From contig JAZLHW010000193.1 in NCBI GenBank assembly GCA_045617105.1, positions 1-17,488 of the forward strand: 17,488 nt of DNA. The letters are read 5' to 3'. Below the pieces are notes generated by a model. It was not told the origin of the DNA. It searched no databases and saw nothing but the letters and a program-made list of their open reading frames with translations. The stretch is from CALELM01 sp045617105. Its GTDB lineage: Bacteria > Bacillota > Negativicutes > Selenomonadales > Selenomonadaceae. A program made the position numbers and the translations under genes. This document shows positions 1-6,432 of this stretch, one piece after another (within the stretch, counting starts at the first letter, position 1; the number at the start of each line of letters is the position of its first letter).

Positions 1-125
1 TAGTTGCTGTCATTGGTCAGTTCGCTGACCTTAGTGGGCAAATCTTCGGCATAGGCGAAGGTGTCCTTCAGCACTACGGCGAGATTTTCCATCGTGAGCT
101 TCGTTGTAAGATTCTTCTTAGCCAT
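1..125 (-). CDS. tail fibre protein, second copy (5' end only, cut by window edge)
   Basis: Only the first 41 codons lie in the window. The reading frame starts at ATG 125 behind an AGGAGG site 8 nt upstream and runs off the left edge. The encoded residues are identical to residues 1-41 of the next fibre gene upstream (142-999). The DNA differs at only three positions over the shared 152 bp, and the one coding change is a synonymous Ala codon. The N-terminus presumably docks the fibre or a chaperone at the baseplate, but that is inference. The gene starts 16 nt after the stop of its paralogue, so both sit in the same operon. Whether the C-terminal part has diverged cannot be seen here. Confidence 0.85.
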   Translation of the reverse strand, partial: MAKKNLTTKLTMENLAVVLKDTFAYAEDLPTKVSELTNDSN

Positions 126-152
126 TTTGATTGTCCTCCTCTTAAGACATAT
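1..152. repeat. direct repeat copy A (fibre gene 5' end)
   Basis: Positions 1-152 match 875-1026 at an offset of 874 bp with mismatches only at 120/994, 130/1004 and 143/1017. The match covers the ribosome binding site, the start and the first 41 codons of a fibre gene, plus the last codons and stop (142-144) of the preceding fibre gene. It ends sharply after 152. The left end lies outside the window, so 152 bp is a minimum. Confidence 0.95.
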
Positions 153-999
153 CGCTGTTACGCGGTAGGAGAGCGCGAATCTCTGCCACGGTGTAATCCT
201 GGATGTCATCCTCGGTCAGAATCTTGTTGGCTGTGATGCCGCCATCGACAATCTTGCCGTTGGCATCCAGAGCCGCAACATTCCCGGTCGTGCCGCCCGT
301 CACCTTGGTCACGATATCGTCAGCCGCAATGCCCGCATCCACGGGATCGCCATTGCTGTCGAACTTGGCGATATTGTTCGCCGTTGCATCGGTATCGCGC
401 AGGGCAAAATCGCTCGGTGCATTGCCGCCGTCCACGATTTTCCCGTTGGCATCGAGAACTGCGATGTTCCCGGTCGTGCCGCCCGTCACCTTGGTCACGA
501 TGTCGGCTGCGGCGATGCCCGTATCAACCACCTGACCGTTGGCATCCTGCTTCACCAGTGCACCAGCCGTGCCGCCCGCAATCTTCTCCATATAGCCGGA
601 AAGGTCAGTGAAGTTGGCGAATACGTTGTACTTGTACTCCGGCGTTTCGGCAGTCCCGACATTCACGATGCCGACATCCGCGCCCGCCTTGTGCTTCTTG
701 CCCGCGCCCTCGACGAAATCAGCCGTGGTAGTGAATGCGTTGGTGATGTTGTACACAAAACCCTCGTTAGTGTCTGTCAGTTCAGGGAGATTCTCGAATG
801 CTACGGACGGCCCCGGCTTGTACACGGATGCAATCTTGGCGTTGATGGATGCCTCAACCTGCTCCCCGGTCTGGTAGTTGCTGTCATTGGTCAGTTCGCT
901 GACCTTAGTGGGCAAATCTTCGGCATAGGCGAAGGTGTCCTTCAGCACTACGGCGAGATTTTCCATCGTGAGCTTCGTTGTAAGATTCTTCTTGGCCAT
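142..999 (-). CDS. tail fibre protein with 31-residue shaft repeats
   Basis: 285 residues, ATG 999, with AGGAGG 8 nt upstream. Residues 1-60 are an N-terminal attachment-type region (MENLAVVLKDTFAYAEDLP, then NDSNYQTGEQVEASINAKI). Residues 61-135 form a globular segment of a kind I recognise from Bacillota prophage fibres (KPGPSVAFENLPEL; FTTTADFVEGAGKKHKAG). Residues 140-263 hold four tandem repeats of 31 residues with core GGTTGN..xLDANGKIVDGG, typical of a trimeric beta-structured shaft. The C-terminus is short and has no clear receptor-binding domain. It lies second to last in the visible fibre array and shares its 5' end with the next gene. A role in host recognition is inferred from position and composition. 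Confidence 0.85.
   Translation of the reverse strand: MAKKNLTTKLTMENLAVVLKDTFAYAEDLPTKVSELTNDSNYQTGEQVEASINAKIASVYKPGPSVAFENLPELTDTNEGFVYNITNAFTTTADFVEGAGKKHKAGADVGIVNVGTAETPEYKYNVFANFTDLSGYMEKIAGGTAGALVKQDANGQVVDTGIAAADIVTKVTGGTTGNIAVLDANGKIVDGGNAPSDFALRDTDATANNIAKFDSNGDPVDAGIAADDIVTKVTGGTTGNVAALDANGKIVDGGITANKILTEDDIQDYTVAEIRALLPRNSDMS
211..582 (-). repeat. four tandem 93-bp (31-codon) repeats inside the fibre gene
   Basis: Units start near residues 140, 171, 202 and 233 of the fibre protein. Units two and four are closest: 35 bp at 281-315 recur exactly at 467-501 (offset 186 bp, two units). Units one and three keep the D.NG..VD.GIAA pattern but are more divergent. The array could change copy number by slippage or recombination and so change shaft length. 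Confidence 0.85.
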
Positions 1000-1026
1000 T
1001 TTGTTTGTCCTCCTCTAAAGACATAT
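875..1026. repeat. direct repeat copy B (fibre gene 5' end)
   Basis: Partner of 1-152, about 98% identical. At 1017 this copy has A where copy A has T, so on the minus strand the TAA stop seen in copy A (ATG TCT TAA) reads TTA here. The string just after the stop of the 1032-1727 gene therefore looks like a relic of an earlier fibre gene end, as expected after tandem duplication. Confidence 0.95.
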
Positions 1027-1031
1027 AAAAA

Positions 1032-1727
1032 TTATTCGCCGCTCCTGTTTTTCAGGATTTCGGCTAAATCTGCTTTGGCTTCCTCTTCGTCCACCAAATC
1101 CTCATTGGTCATGACGGTATCCTTATTGATGGAAAGAGTGCCATCCGATTGCACCGTCAGACCGTTTCCGATTTTTACCGCGCCAAGGGCTGATTCCGTT
1201 GCAATTGGCAGATCAACATTGCCCCCACCTCCTTTCGGGAAAATGAGCGTCAGACTTCCTTCCATAGCCGTCTGCGGTTCTTTTTTAGCGTAAAGCCGCA
1301 AGGCCCCGTTGACGGTCTCGCAAGCAGGGCAAAGCCCGCATGATGCCGCTTCATCCACCGATGTTGGCAGGATGGTTAATATCGGGATGAGGTTCTCCGT
1401 GATGCTCTCGCTCGGGATGTCGATGGTGTACTCATAGATACCTGTTCCCTTCGTCCATCCTGTCTTGGGGATGGAGATTGTGCAAACCTCGATGCCCGCC
1501 CCGCCCTTCTCCTCGATGGCTTTTTTCAGGTACTCGGTGCGGTTCGCAAGCATCTGCGCCTGTACATTGTCAAGACCGTCCACGCCGCCGATGAGCTTGT
1601 CCTTCATCTCATACTGATAGATGGTCTCCTCCCATTCCGCCACCTTCGGCAAATAATTGATGGCGTGTTTCTTGCCAGTTTTCGGATCAATGCCGATACC
1701 GACATAATCCAGTACATTGACTGCCAT
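1032..1727 (-). CDS. tail fibre / baseplate fibre protein with CxxCxxC cluster
   Basis: 231 residues from ATG 1727, behind AGGAGGTG. An in-frame GTG at 1736 overlaps the ribosome binding site and is not preferred. Residues 41-73 carry a helical segment (KDKLIGGVDGLDNVQAQM, then LANRTEYLKKAIEE) that is common in phage fibre proteins. Residues 80-125 are beta-rich. Cys130, Cys133 and Cys136 form CGLCPAC. After a GGGG linker at 166-169, PIATESALGAVKIGNGL and the following residues give the short G-rich motif seen in trimeric fibre shafts. The acidic C-terminus is probably helical. It starts 13 nt after the collar gene stop. A structural fibre role is likely; the receptor is unknown. Confidence 0.75.
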   Translation of the reverse strand: MAVNVLDYVGIGIDPKTGKKHAINYLPKVAEWEETIYQYEMKDKLIGGVDGLDNVQAQMLANRTEYLKKAIEEKGGAGIEVCTISIPKTGWTKGTGIYEYTIDIPSESITENLIPILTILPTSVDEAASCGLCPACETVNGALRLYAKKEPQTAMEGSLTLIFPKGGGGNVDLPIATESALGAVKIGNGLTVQSDGTLSINKDTVMTNEDLVDEEEAKADLAEILKNRSGE

Positions 1728-1739
1728 ACCCTCCACCTC

Positions 1740-2204
1740 CTAAAAATGCAGCAGCCAGTAGCCGTGAAGCTCGATGTCGCTCATCTTGTCAATGACCCCG
1801 ATTTTCCCTGTGTCCTCATCTCGCCTAACACGATGAGAGAACATGGTATCATCGGCGCAAAAAAGTCCGAACTCTGTGATGGAAAGACCATTGGCTTCAT
1901 TCTCCCCGATGATGAACTCGAACTTTGCGTCCCTCCCGTCCACGCTGACACCCGACAGCGGGAAAAGCTGCTGTTCCTGAAGCTCGGTGTCGGTTTCCTC
2001 CTCGATGGTCGTTCCCGACCCCACGCCAATCTGTGTGATATGATTCTGGGAAAGTCCCGCCGCAAGTCTCGCCAGCCGCTCCCTTCCCACATTTACCACA
2101 AGATTGTGGTCGTGAAGCTCTGACACAGGCTGCCCTTTTCTCCATACCTCAATATGGAATTCTCCCTGGCAAGCCTTTGGCGTGTCCTCAAACATCAAAT
2201 TCAT
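1740..2204 (-). CDS. tail-collar / fibre-attachment protein
   Basis: 154 residues, ATG 2204 with AGGAGG 8 nt upstream and 12 nt after the gpI-like stop. The central part (HDHNLVVNVGRERLARLAAG, ITQIGVGSGTT, then ITEFGLF followed by DDTMFSHRVR) resembles the N-terminal collar domain of P2-type fibres, where a GVGDG-like turn is followed by an E.GLY/F strand. The protein lacks a long fibre shaft, so it probably forms a short collar or adaptor between the gpI-like protein and the fibres encoded next. The fold assignment rests on motif pattern only. Confidence 0.6.
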   Translation of the reverse strand: MNLMFEDTPKACQGEFHIEVWRKGQPVSELHDHNLVVNVGRERLARLAAGLSQNHITQIGVGSGTTIEEETDTELQEQQLFPLSGVSVDGRDAKFEFIIGENEANGLSITEFGLFCADDTMFSHRVRRDEDTGKIGVIDKMSDIELHGYWLLHF

Positions 2205-2216
2205 GTGATTGCCTCC

Positions 2217-3734
2217 TCATATTGCTATGCGCCGCCCGTCTGCGGCTCTTTCCATATCCCCCTCGTGGGTATAATTCCCGCTCCTGTCCAGCGAAAGTAC
2301 AGAAAGACATCCGCCCAAATCATCGTCAAGGCTGTAGCTGCCCCGCTCCATCTCTCCATCCCTGCGGAAGTCTCCCCAATGCTGGATGTGGCAAAGGATG
2401 GACAAATTGCCGCTCATATCGGTCGGCTCTGCATCTTCCTCCATGCCCACATCGATGCCCATGGCATGGATGCCCCGGTCTCGCGGCAGTGTATTTTTGC
2501 CATGCTCGATTTCTCCCTCATGGCATTCCCCGCCGCCCCGTGCGATGATTTCCGTGCTGGCATCATCTTCTATGCCCGTGTATAGGCTCAATGCCAAGTG
2601 GTCATGCTCCAAATCCGCCCTGCCGCCATGCTCTGCTGTCACGTCCAAAAGCGGGCCGTCCCTGATGTATGCCCCATCTCTCGCAAATCTGCCGTCCTGG
2701 TATCCGCTGCCGCCGCACTCCGCTGTTCCGCTGTGGTCGAAAAGCGGATTTGTCCCATAGGGGATGATGTCGGCAAGGTGGAGATTCATTCTCCCATGAA
2801 CTTCCTGCGCTGGCGGCGTAATCGCATCGGTAAAGCGATACCGCATCCCCAGTCCGAAAAGCCCCAAGTCGGCAGGGAGGGCATCCGTTCCCCCGTGGAA
2901 AAACTCCCCATTCCTCATTGCCAATCCATTGCGGAATATGCCATCTGCCGTGACATCATCAAAAAAGGAAAACAGTGCTTCGGCGAAAAGCTCATCCATC
3001 GAAAGATCATCCCATCCATGATGGAAAGGCCAATCTCCCGGAACAATCCCTTCCCGGCAAAGTTCCCCGTCATGGAAGAATGAGCCGTCCCGATAGATGA
3101 TGCCGCCATGGAAAAGATGCCCGTCCCTTTCCGGCACCCATATCCGATGCCCATAGGGAACATACTCACTGAATGCGTACAGGCTTTGCAGTTCCGATAT
3201 TTCCTCGGAAAATGTTACGGTATCTTCCGTGTGGAAAAGGAACTCCAACATCTCCAGCCAGGAGCGCACATTCTTGCCCATCCATATCGCTTTTTTGAGC
3301 AAGTCAAGTGTTTCCCTTGTCACGTCTTCCGTGCCATCGGAAATGTCCTGCACCATGCGGAAGAAATATGGCCGCCCGTTGTACTCAAACCACTCCTTCG
3401 AATGGGAATCATGGAAGATGGTCTGTGTCAGCATTTCCACGGCGACAGGAGTGCCTTTGATGCGATGCCATGCAATGGAAGTCTTGACGATTTGCCGCCG
3501 TGCTTCGATGGACAGGCTCTTGTCGTAGAAATCGCAATGGAGCTGGATGGCAAGCGCGTCCACCAAATCGCTCGGCAATTCATCGATAACGGGATATATG
3601 AGGATATTGCGAATTTGGGAATCAATGAATTTTAGCTGTATTTTGTCCCAAAGCTCGGCAAGTTCCTTTGCATTCGGTCGGTTCAGACTTTCTGGAAGGT
3701 CATCATGGACGGAATAATCGTCGATATGCTTCAT
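2217..3734 (-). CDS. I: baseplate wedge protein gpI-like with long repeat-bearing C-terminal extension
   Basis: 505 residues from ATG 3734, whose ATGA overlaps the gpJ stop. Upstream in-frame starts lie inside gpJ and lack a suitable site. Residues 1-180 match the P2 tail protein I family: LPSDLVDALAIQLHCDFYD, then SIEARRQIVKTSIAWHRIKG and TPVAVEMLTQTIF. In P2 this protein (176 residues) caps the wedge with gpJ and links it to the fibre. The remaining 320 residues are an addition with recurring DG/NG turns: RDGHLFHGGIIYRDGSFFHD at 203-222, FRNGLAMRNGEFFHGG at 267-282, DGRFARDGAYIRDG at 347-360, and GDFRRDGEMERG at 454-465. Between them lie hydrophobic D..L.L stretches. The extension is probably a stack of small beta repeats exposed at the baseplate rim. 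Confidence 0.85.
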   Translation of the reverse strand: MKHIDDYSVHDDLPESLNRPNAKELAELWDKIQLKFIDSQIRNILIYPVIDELPSDLVDALAIQLHCDFYDKSLSIEARRQIVKTSIAWHRIKGTPVAVEMLTQTIFHDSHSKEWFEYNGRPYFFRMVQDISDGTEDVTRETLDLLKKAIWMGKNVRSWLEMLEFLFHTEDTVTFSEEISELQSLYAFSEYVPYGHRIWVPERDGHLFHGGIIYRDGSFFHDGELCREGIVPGDWPFHHGWDDLSMDELFAEALFSFFDDVTADGIFRNGLAMRNGEFFHGGTDALPADLGLFGLGMRYRFTDAITPPAQEVHGRMNLHLADIIPYGTNPLFDHSGTAECGGSGYQDGRFARDGAYIRDGPLLDVTAEHGGRADLEHDHLALSLYTGIEDDASTEIIARGGGECHEGEIEHGKNTLPRDRGIHAMGIDVGMEEDAEPTDMSGNLSILCHIQHWGDFRRDGEMERGSYSLDDDLGGCLSVLSLDRSGNYTHEGDMERAADGRRIAI

Positions 3735-4855
3735 TCCTCCTCGCTCCCTTCCATCGAAACCTTCGTCCTGCCATCCTGCGCCACTTGCACCTTGGAGAGT
3801 TTCGTGAACACAGGGGAAACAATTTCGAGCCGCTTCACTCCGCTGATGGCTTTCAGGCGGTCGATGATTTCGTCTGGATTGATGTCCCGCCCCAGCTTGG
3901 TACGCTGCCACAGCTTATATTCCGCAATCGCTTTCCATACGGCGGTCGATACCTCGCTTGTATCGGCATCCTCGTAAATCCAGTATTTGATGTCGATGTC
4001 GTAATTGACCGCCTCCGGCGGCGTGACCAAAAGCCAATCCGTCAGCGGTCTTTTTGTTTTCGCCGATAGGGCATCCTGAATCTCTCCCGTGACTACGTTC
4101 TCCGGGATTGTCCCTCCTGTCAGCAAGATGACAAGCTGCACCACCCCCGGCGATGGGGAATAAGGCTCTACGTCAATGACCGCGCTGTTTACGCTCTTGG
4201 CGTGGTAGATGTATGCTCCCTCCGGCCCTGCGCAGGAATAGCTTTCAGGTGCTTCAAAGATGCGCTCTTTTAGCGGATCATCTTCTTCCCTGTCAGAGCC
4301 GCCCCCGCTCACGGAAATGTTGACCATCGACGCCACATAGGCGATAGGATCGACAATCTGATTGATTTCCCCGATGGCGTAGCCGTTGCCGATTTCCCCC
4401 GTCTGTGTGCATATCGCCGTGACCTGCGCCGATGTTTCCCCTGCCGGGATGATGACATCTCCGCTGGTGGCGAAATAGATATTGCTCTCCGGGCTGACTC
4501 TCGTACCCTGTGGAATGATGGTTTCCTGCTCCCGCTGGGCTGACAGCTTTATCTGGATGACCGCCCGTGCCGCGCTGGCAGGAAGTCTCGTTGTCCCTAC
4601 CAATGCGCCCAGCCCGTCAAGATATTCTTTCTCGGAGGATTTCAGCATATTCATCTTCCCGGTTTTATTCAGCTTGTTCAAAAGAAGAATGATGACATTG
4701 GCCATGAAAAGGATGAATAACCTCACAGGATCGCCATCGGCAAGCGGTTCTGTTCTTTTGGTGATTGTGTAGTAGAGGGCGAAAATCTCTGCCTCCACTT
4801 CCTTCTCATCGATATTGACAAAATCTATCTCCTTCAAATCGGACAATTTAGGCAT
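3731..4855 (-). CDS. J: baseplate wedge protein gpJ-like
   Basis: 374 residues, ATG 4855, overlapping the gp25-like stop by 8 nt. It belongs to the baseplate J family (P2 gpJ, Mu gp47). The conserved core includes KEYLDGLGALVGTTRLPASA around residue 80, IIPQGTRVSPESNIYFATSG, IPAGETSAQVTAICTQTGEI and GNGYAIGEINQIVDPI. The C-terminal third has the usual alternating strand and helix domain ending in VSMEGSEEE. The length fits the family (roughly 300-380). Copies form a ring with the gp25-like and gpI-like neighbours around the hub, and the strict order gp25-J-I in this operon supports the call. Confidence 0.93.
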   Translation of the reverse strand: MPKLSDLKEIDFVNIDEKEVEAEIFALYYTITKRTEPLADGDPVRLFILFMANVIILLLNKLNKTGKMNMLKSSEKEYLDGLGALVGTTRLPASAARAVIQIKLSAQREQETIIPQGTRVSPESNIYFATSGDVIIPAGETSAQVTAICTQTGEIGNGYAIGEINQIVDPIAYVASMVNISVSGGGSDREEDDPLKERIFEAPESYSCAGPEGAYIYHAKSVNSAVIDVEPYSPSPGVVQLVILLTGGTIPENVVTGEIQDALSAKTKRPLTDWLLVTPPEAVNYDIDIKYWIYEDADTSEVSTAVWKAIAEYKLWQRTKLGRDINPDEIIDRLKAISGVKRLEIVSPVFTKLSKVQVAQDGRTKVSMEGSEEE

Positions 4856-5159
4856 TGATGCTCACCCCCACAATCGGAATGAGCCGCCCCGTATCCTCGC
4901 CCTTAAATGCGATGGATTCGATGACGGCTCTCGGCTCATATCTTCGTATCGCTCTGAATATTTCATTGGTCAGTTTCGCTTGCGCCACGTTTATCGGCAA
5001 ATCAACCACTTCGCCATCGATGCCGAAGCCACGGTCAAGCGGTATGGAATATTTGATGGTCGTGATGATGGTTCTGACGTTTTGGATGACCTCCTCGACG
5101 ACCGACGCGGGAGCGAAATCAATCTGCGGCGTTTCGTCCGCCCGTATGATATACGCCAT
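4848..5159 (-). CDS. W: baseplate wedge protein gp25/gpW-like
   Basis: 103 residues, ATG 5159, with GGGAGGG in the end of the preceding gene. It fits the gp25 family (P2 gpW): an N-terminal EVIQNVRTIITTIKYSIPLD helix and strand, the characteristic R-G-F-G turn (DRGFGID), the INVAQAKLTNEIFRAIRRYE helix and a final strand ending SINA. In contractile systems this small lysozyme-fold-like protein nucleates the sheath and bridges it to the wedge. It sits directly before gpJ, as in P2, Mu and R-type pyocins. Confidence 0.9.
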   Translation of the reverse strand: MAYIIRADETPQIDFAPASVVEEVIQNVRTIITTIKYSIPLDRGFGIDGEVVDLPINVAQAKLTNEIFRAIRRYEPRAVIESIAFKGEDTGRLIPIVGVSINA

Positions 5160-5161
5160 GA

Positions 5162-5638
5162 CTAATTCCCTCCCAAAAGATTGCTCTCAGCGTTATAGCT
5201 TTCTCCATAATTTGTTACGATTGCATTTTCCTCGGTACGATTTCCTTCCTCGTATTCGGTGAGCTGCAACTTCGCAATGCACTGCTGGAGTTGTCCGCTC
5301 GGTGTCCAGTAGCAATTACCTTCCTTCACGGAATCCAATCTCCAATAGTTTTGCGTAACTGGCCGTCCGCCGATGACCAGCGGAAAGACCGCTCCCGTGT
5401 CCCGCATACGCCGGAGTTTCTTTAATTGTGTTGCCGGGCTTATGCCATGGTCGGCATCGAGGATGATGTCAAACGATACCTTTTCAAGCCCAGGGCCGCC
5501 AAACTGGCTGACTGGCTTTCGGAGGAGCAGATTATGCTCGGCCCATCTGGCATCGCTCTCGCGCTCGTAATTTGTCGGCGTAATCATGTGATTGACTGAC
5601 ACTGCAAAAACAATATCTCCCATATAACCGATGTACAT
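5162..5638 (-). CDS. U: tail protein gpU-like
   Basis: 158 residues from ATG 5638, with AGGAGG about 10 nt upstream. The longer frame to 5677 would add 13 basic residues across the ribosome binding site. The length matches P2 gpU (159). Matching features are the N-terminal MGDIVFAVS strand, the GPGLEKVSFDIILDADHGIS segment, TGAVFPLVIGG, and Y-W-R-L-D-SVKEGNCYWTPSGQLQQ near the middle. In P2 gpU is needed for tail completion at the tube/baseplate end. Unusually it lies after the spike genes and before the wedge genes, not next to the tape measure protein. A strong hairpin precedes its ribosome binding site. Confidence 0.85.
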   Translation of the reverse strand: MYIGYMGDIVFAVSVNHMITPTNYERESDARWAEHNLLLRKPVSQFGGPGLEKVSFDIILDADHGISPATQLKKLRRMRDTGAVFPLVIGGRPVTQNYWRLDSVKEGNCYWTPSGQLQQCIAKLQLTEYEEGNRTEENAIVTNYGESYNAESNLLGGN

Positions 5639-5658
5639 AGCCACCCCGCCTCCTTTCC

Positions 5659-5675
5659 GTGTCCGATTCGGACAC
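5659..5675. repeat. 17-nt near-perfect inverted repeat before the gpU-like gene
   Basis: The string GTGTCCGATTCGGACAC has 8-bp arms (GTGTCCGA and TCGGACAC) around a single central T. It lies in the gap between the PAAR stop (5678) and the gpU-like start (5638), just upstream of the ribosome binding site. No T-run follows on the minus strand, so it is not a terminator. Sixteen of the 17 bases recur exactly at 16350-16365. Confidence 0.8.
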
Positions 5676-5677
5676 AA

Positions 5678-5968
5678 TCAGCCGCCTATAAAAACATCTC
5701 CGCTGCCTTCGGCTACACTGCCGCCACAGCTCACAGGATCGCCTATCCTTCCTGCAGGAATTCCATTGATGAACACCGTACCGCTCCCCGATGCAATCAC
5801 CCCGCCATGGGGAGGATGGACAGGGCATCCATGGGCGGGATAAGCATCGCCTACACGCCCCGCTCCTTTCTTGTTGATAAAAACATTCGAGCTGTGACCC
5901 GATAGCCCCCTTGGAGGGCAAGCATCATGCCCGGTGTCCTTGTCTCCCTGTCTGGTTGCCGCTGGCAT
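5678..5968 (-). CDS. PAAR-repeat spike tip protein
   Basis: 96 residues from ATG 5968, which has GGGAG 9 nt upstream. An upstream TTG at 6019 has no comparable site. Three PAAR-type units are visible: MPAATRQGDKDTGHDAC at the N-terminus, VFINKKGAGRVGD at 29-41, and VFINGIPAGRIGDPVSCGGS at 65-84, with a final VFIGG strand. Candidate metal ligands are His14, His46, Cys48, His51, His54 and Cys81. PAAR proteins form a small metal-bound cone that sharpens the central spike. It follows the gpV-like gene, which is short and lacks its own tip, so the two probably form one piercing device. Confidence 0.93.
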   Translation of the reverse strand: MPAATRQGDKDTGHDACPPRGLSGHSSNVFINKKGAGRVGDAYPAHGCPVHPPHGGVIASGSGTVFINGIPAGRIGDPVSCGGSVAEGSGDVFIGG

Positions 5969-6015
5969 TGAAATCATCTCCCGCAACTTCGATACAACTT
6001 TTATACAACTCGACC

Positions 6016-6432
6016 TCAATTGATGTCAATCTTCGGTGCGGTCAGCGTGATGGATTTTGATGCGTGAATCTCTATTGCGCCGTTATCGTTTACGATGTAA
6101 CTCCCGTCCTTGTAGCGGATGCTCCTGACGCTGGTATCTGTTTCGGCTGGCGCATCCACCTCACTGTAATGCGCTCCAATGACAAATCCTTCGCCCGGGC
6201 CTTTCCCGCTGGCGTTGGGAAGAAGGATGCACATCACCGCCTCGTTGATGTCCGGCATCCAGTAGTCTTTGGTTTCCTTCGTGCATCGGCTCAAAACAAA
6301 AAGTTCGGCGGTTGTCCTATTATCCTGATCTGGCCTTGTGACAATGACCGTCCCCGGCGTTTCCCCGTACTGCGACACGATGCCAATAAAAATATACTTT
6401 GACAGTTCCCGCAAGAGTGCTTCAATATCCAT
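6016..6432 (-). CDS. V: baseplate central spike protein gpV-like (short)
   Basis: 138 residues from ATG 6432, behind AGGAGGTG and overlapping the gpD-like stop by 11 nt. The frame open up to 6516 would add 28 residues lying inside gpD. It matches the gpV family: an OB-fold-like N-terminal part (FIGIVSQYGETPGTVIVTRP; YWMPDINEAVMCILLP) followed by GEGFVIGAHYS and a short beta-helix (SVRSIRYKDGSYIVNDNG, then the IEIHASKSITLTAPKIDIN end). P2 gpV is 211 residues with an iron-bound apex. This one stops at the first helix turns, and the next gene supplies a PAAR tip. Confidence 0.88.
   Translation of the reverse strand: MDIEALLRELSKYIFIGIVSQYGETPGTVIVTRPDQDNRTTAELFVLSRCTKETKDYWMPDINEAVMCILLPNASGKGPGEGFVIGAHYSEVDAPAETDTSVRSIRYKDGSYIVNDNGAIEIHASKSITLTAPKIDIN

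Noticed and set aside
2217..3200. DG-rich repeats of the gpI-like extension as a MORN or YwqK-type repeat
   Set aside because: The turns are similar, but spacing is irregular and the conserved Tyr-Gly-Glu positions of MORN repeats are absent.
3735..3911. N-terminal extension of the gpI-like frame (59 residues)
   Set aside because: It lies inside gpJ in another frame; the ATGA junction at 3731-3734 gives the natural coupled start.
5659..5675. Hairpin before the gpU-like gene as a terminator
   Set aside because: No T-run follows on either strand; on the minus strand it is followed by the GGAAAGGAGG ribosome site.
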